A stretch of 64,000 nt of DNA. Origin: Blastococcus sp. CT_GayMR19. GTDB taxonomy: Bacteria; Actinomycetota; Actinomycetes; Mycobacteriales; Geodermatophilaceae. Location of the stretch: the NCBI RefSeq assembly GCF_004570385.1, contig NZ_SPQL01000007.1, forward strand, positions 1 through 64,000, in the 5' to 3' direction. Made by a program: the position numbers and the translations under genes. The first letter of the stretch is position 1. Each line of letters starts with the position of its first letter. Below the pieces are notes generated by a model that was not told the DNA's origin, did not search any database, and saw only the letters and a program-made list of their open reading frames with translations. This document shows, in pieces, positions 62,621 through 64,000 of the stretch.

Positions 62621-63445
62621 TCAGGGAAGGCCCGGCAGTGCGTTCGTCACGTCCTCGACGGTGTCCTCGACGACGTCCGTCGCGTCGGTGATCTTCTCGG
62701 TCACGTCCCTGCACACGCAGTCGGCTTCCTCGCCGTCGCCACCGCCCGAGGTGCCGCCCGAGGTGCCTCCCGTGCTGCCACCCGAGGTGCCGCCGGTGCT
62801 GCCCGACGTGCCGCCCGAGGTGCCGCCGGTGCCGCCGGTGCTGCCACCCGAGGTCCCGCCCGAGGTCTTCGTGGTGCCCGTGGTCCCCGTCGTCGTGCCG
62901 CCGGATCCGGCCGCCGTACCGGACCTCGTCCCGGAGCCCGCGGTGCCCGTTCCCGAGCCGGTGCCCGTTCCGGAGCCGGTGCCGGCCGTGCCGGTGCCGG
63001 CCGTGCCGCTGCCGCCCATGACCGAGCCACCGGTTCCGGCGCCGCTCACGGCGGCACCCGGCAGGGCCCCGTCGCCACCGGTACCGGTCAGCGCGTCGTC
63101 CGCACCCGCGGCCGCCCCGACCCCGGCCGGGCCGGCAGCACCAGCCGGAGCGGTCGTCGCTGCGGAGGGCGACGAGGACCGCGTGCCGATCCCGCCACCC
63201 TGACCGCCGGTCCCCCGCTCCGTCTCGTCGGAGAAGACGCCGTCGTCACCGCTGCGACCGCCCTCGTCCGGAGCGCCGGGAAACACCAGCAGCGGTACGG
63301 CGATCAGCACGCCGGCGCAGGCGAGCGCGAGCGCGAGCAGGATCGCGGACCGGCGTCCGGCCGCCCGGTTCCGGATGGCGTGGCGGGCGGCGCCGAGGCG
63401 GGAGGCCCCGCGGGTGGCAGTGCCAGGAGCGAGGTGGCGGGACAG
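62621..63445 (-). CDS. Gly/Ser/Thr-rich membrane-anchored protein, likely CTG start
   Basis: This protein of about 274 residues has a basic N-terminus, one helix (about 31-53, SAILLALALACAGVLIAVPL) and a long low-complexity region of GTG/SGT/GGTSGG repeats (about residues 60-240). It ends with a conserved-looking tail CVCRDVTEKITDATDVVEDT. No ATG, GTG or TTG occurs upstream of the helix in this frame. A CTG at 63443-63445 follows an AGGAG ribosome site by 7 nt and gives MSRHLAPG. Otherwise a GTG at 63310 would cut the helix in half. The function is unknown; surface localisation is likely. Confidence 0.55.
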   Translation of the reverse strand: MSRHLAPGTATRGASRLGAARHAIRNRAAGRRSAILLALALACAGVLIAVPLLVFPGAPDEGGRSGDDGVFSDETERGTGGQGGGIGTRSSSPSAATTAPAGAAGPAGVGAAAGADDALTGTGGDGALPGAAVSGAGTGGSVMGGSGTAGTGTAGTGSGTGTGSGTGTAGSGTRSGTAAGSGGTTTGTTGTTKTSGGTSGGSTGGTGGTSGGTSGSTGGTSGGSTGGTSGGTSGGGDGEEADCVCRDVTEKITDATDVVEDTVEDVTNALPGLP

Positions 63446-63536
63446 GACCGGGCTCCTAAGAGGGAAGAGGATTGCGCTGTGCGAGGTCGCGCCTACCCAG
63501 CGATCCGCGTCTCATGCCGACACGCGGACGACGCGA

Positions 63537-64000
63537 TCACTCCCCGGCGTGTCGCAGCAGCGGCCGGAGGCGGGCCAGCGAGGCCGCGAGCCCCGGATGC
63601 AGCTCGACCTGGTCGAGCCCGGCCAGCGGCAGCCAGGCGGCCCCGTCGCTCTCGCCGTCCAGCCGCAGGTCGGCGACGTCGATCCGCCGGACGGGCCTGG
63701 CCAGCACGGTCGTGTACGACCAGCCGCCGTGATCATCGACCGACACGGCCCCGAGGACGACGTCGTCCGGCGACAGGCCGAGCTCCTCCCGCACCTCGCG
63801 CAGCGCGCCGACGTCCGCTGGCTCGCCCTCGTGCAGCGCGCCGCCCGGCGTCCCCCACGTGCCGCCGTGGTGCGACCACCCCGCACGGTGCTGCAGGAGC
63901 ACCTCGGGTCCCTGCTCGCCGTCCCGGTGCAGCAGGAGCCCGGCCGCACCCGCCCGCCCCCAGTGCCGATGGCCCTGGGCGCAGGTCGCCCAGCCGTCGG
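63537..64000 (-). CDS. NUDIX hydrolase (N-terminus beyond right edge)
   Basis: The frame is open to the right edge, so the start is outside. It has the NUDIX box GALHEGEPADVGALREVREELGL split by its usual spacing (G-x5-E-x7-REVREELG). Upstream of it come DGWATCAQGHRHWGRAGAAG and LLLQHRAGWSHHGGTWGTPG. NUDIX enzymes hydrolyse nucleoside diphosphate derivatives; the exact substrate cannot be told. About 154 residues lie in the window. Confidence 0.88.
   Translation of the reverse strand, partial: DGWATCAQGHRHWGRAGAAGLLLHRDGEQGPEVLLQHRAGWSHHGGTWGTPGGALHEGEPADVGALREVREELGLSPDDVVLGAVSVDDHGGWSYTTVLARPVRRIDVADLRLDGESDGAAWLPLAGLDQVELHPGLAASLARLRPLLRHAGE

Overview
The window is high-GC actinobacterial DNA (GTG starts, overlapping stop/start junctions, leaderless and weakly ribosome-bound starts). 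Gene content and family flavour point to Geodermatophilaceae (Blastococcus, Geodermatophilus or Modestobacter type). The genus is inferred from a UAG-interrupted formate dehydrogenase, a trait reported for Geodermatophilus and Blastococcus. No rRNA, tRNA, CRISPR array or intact mobile element was recognised.

Layout. (1) 1-15000, all on the minus strand: a capsule/exopolysaccharide locus. It reads, in transcription order, low-molecular-weight tyrosine phosphatase, glycosyltransferase (GT4), fused Alg14/Alg13-type glycosyltransferase, GT4, Wzy-like polymerase, Wzc-like tyrosine autokinase, a nucleotidyltransferase-fold plus kinase-fold protein, Wzx-like flippase, UDP-glucose dehydrogenase and a secreted PKD-domain protein that runs off the left edge. 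(2) 15186-19464: a repeat-rich surface protein, small single-pass membrane proteins, a polytopic membrane protein and an LCP-family cell-wall ligase, followed by gene debris with a broken nrfD fragment. (3) 19811-32215: a secreted DNRLRE/beta-helix protein, then a five-gene plus-strand operon with 4-nt overlaps (GT39-type transferase, phosphoesterase, anchored protein, GH99-like hydrolase, lipoprotein), a DUF1996 protein and a GT2-GtrA-HPr-kinase-like fusion. (4) 32864-35003: formate dehydrogenase membrane subunit (NrfD-like) and iron-sulfur subunit. (5) 35155-46339: a NagZ-like lipoprotein, several proline-rich, zinc-ribbon or membrane-anchored proteins, and a PASTA/NPCBM protein coupled to a vWA-SGNH hydrolase. 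(6) 46384-50202: formate dehydrogenase catalytic subunit plus two small upstream genes. (7) 50340-64000: a repeat protein, two translationally coupled GGDEF-EAL proteins, GpgS, a glycerophosphodiesterase, a HAD hydrolase, two TetR regulators, MenB and a NUDIX hydrolase cut by the right edge.

The most striking system is the formate dehydrogenase. Its catalytic subunit is one continuous reading frame of 1093 codons broken only by an in-frame TAG exactly at the selenocysteine position (codon 188). A bacterial-type SECIS hairpin with a GGUCU apical loop follows 18 nt later. This fits UAG recoded to selenocysteine rather than a broken gene. The cognate tRNA-Sec, SelA, SelB and SelD are not in the window and would have to be sought elsewhere in the genome.

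Other unusual items are a coupled pair of c-di-GMP proteins with reciprocally degenerate domains, a three-domain glycosyltransferase/flippase/kinase-like fusion, the five-gene surface-polymer cassette, and a fused vWA-SGNH enzyme. Many long open frames on the strand opposite these genes are GC-codon shadows and are not annotated.
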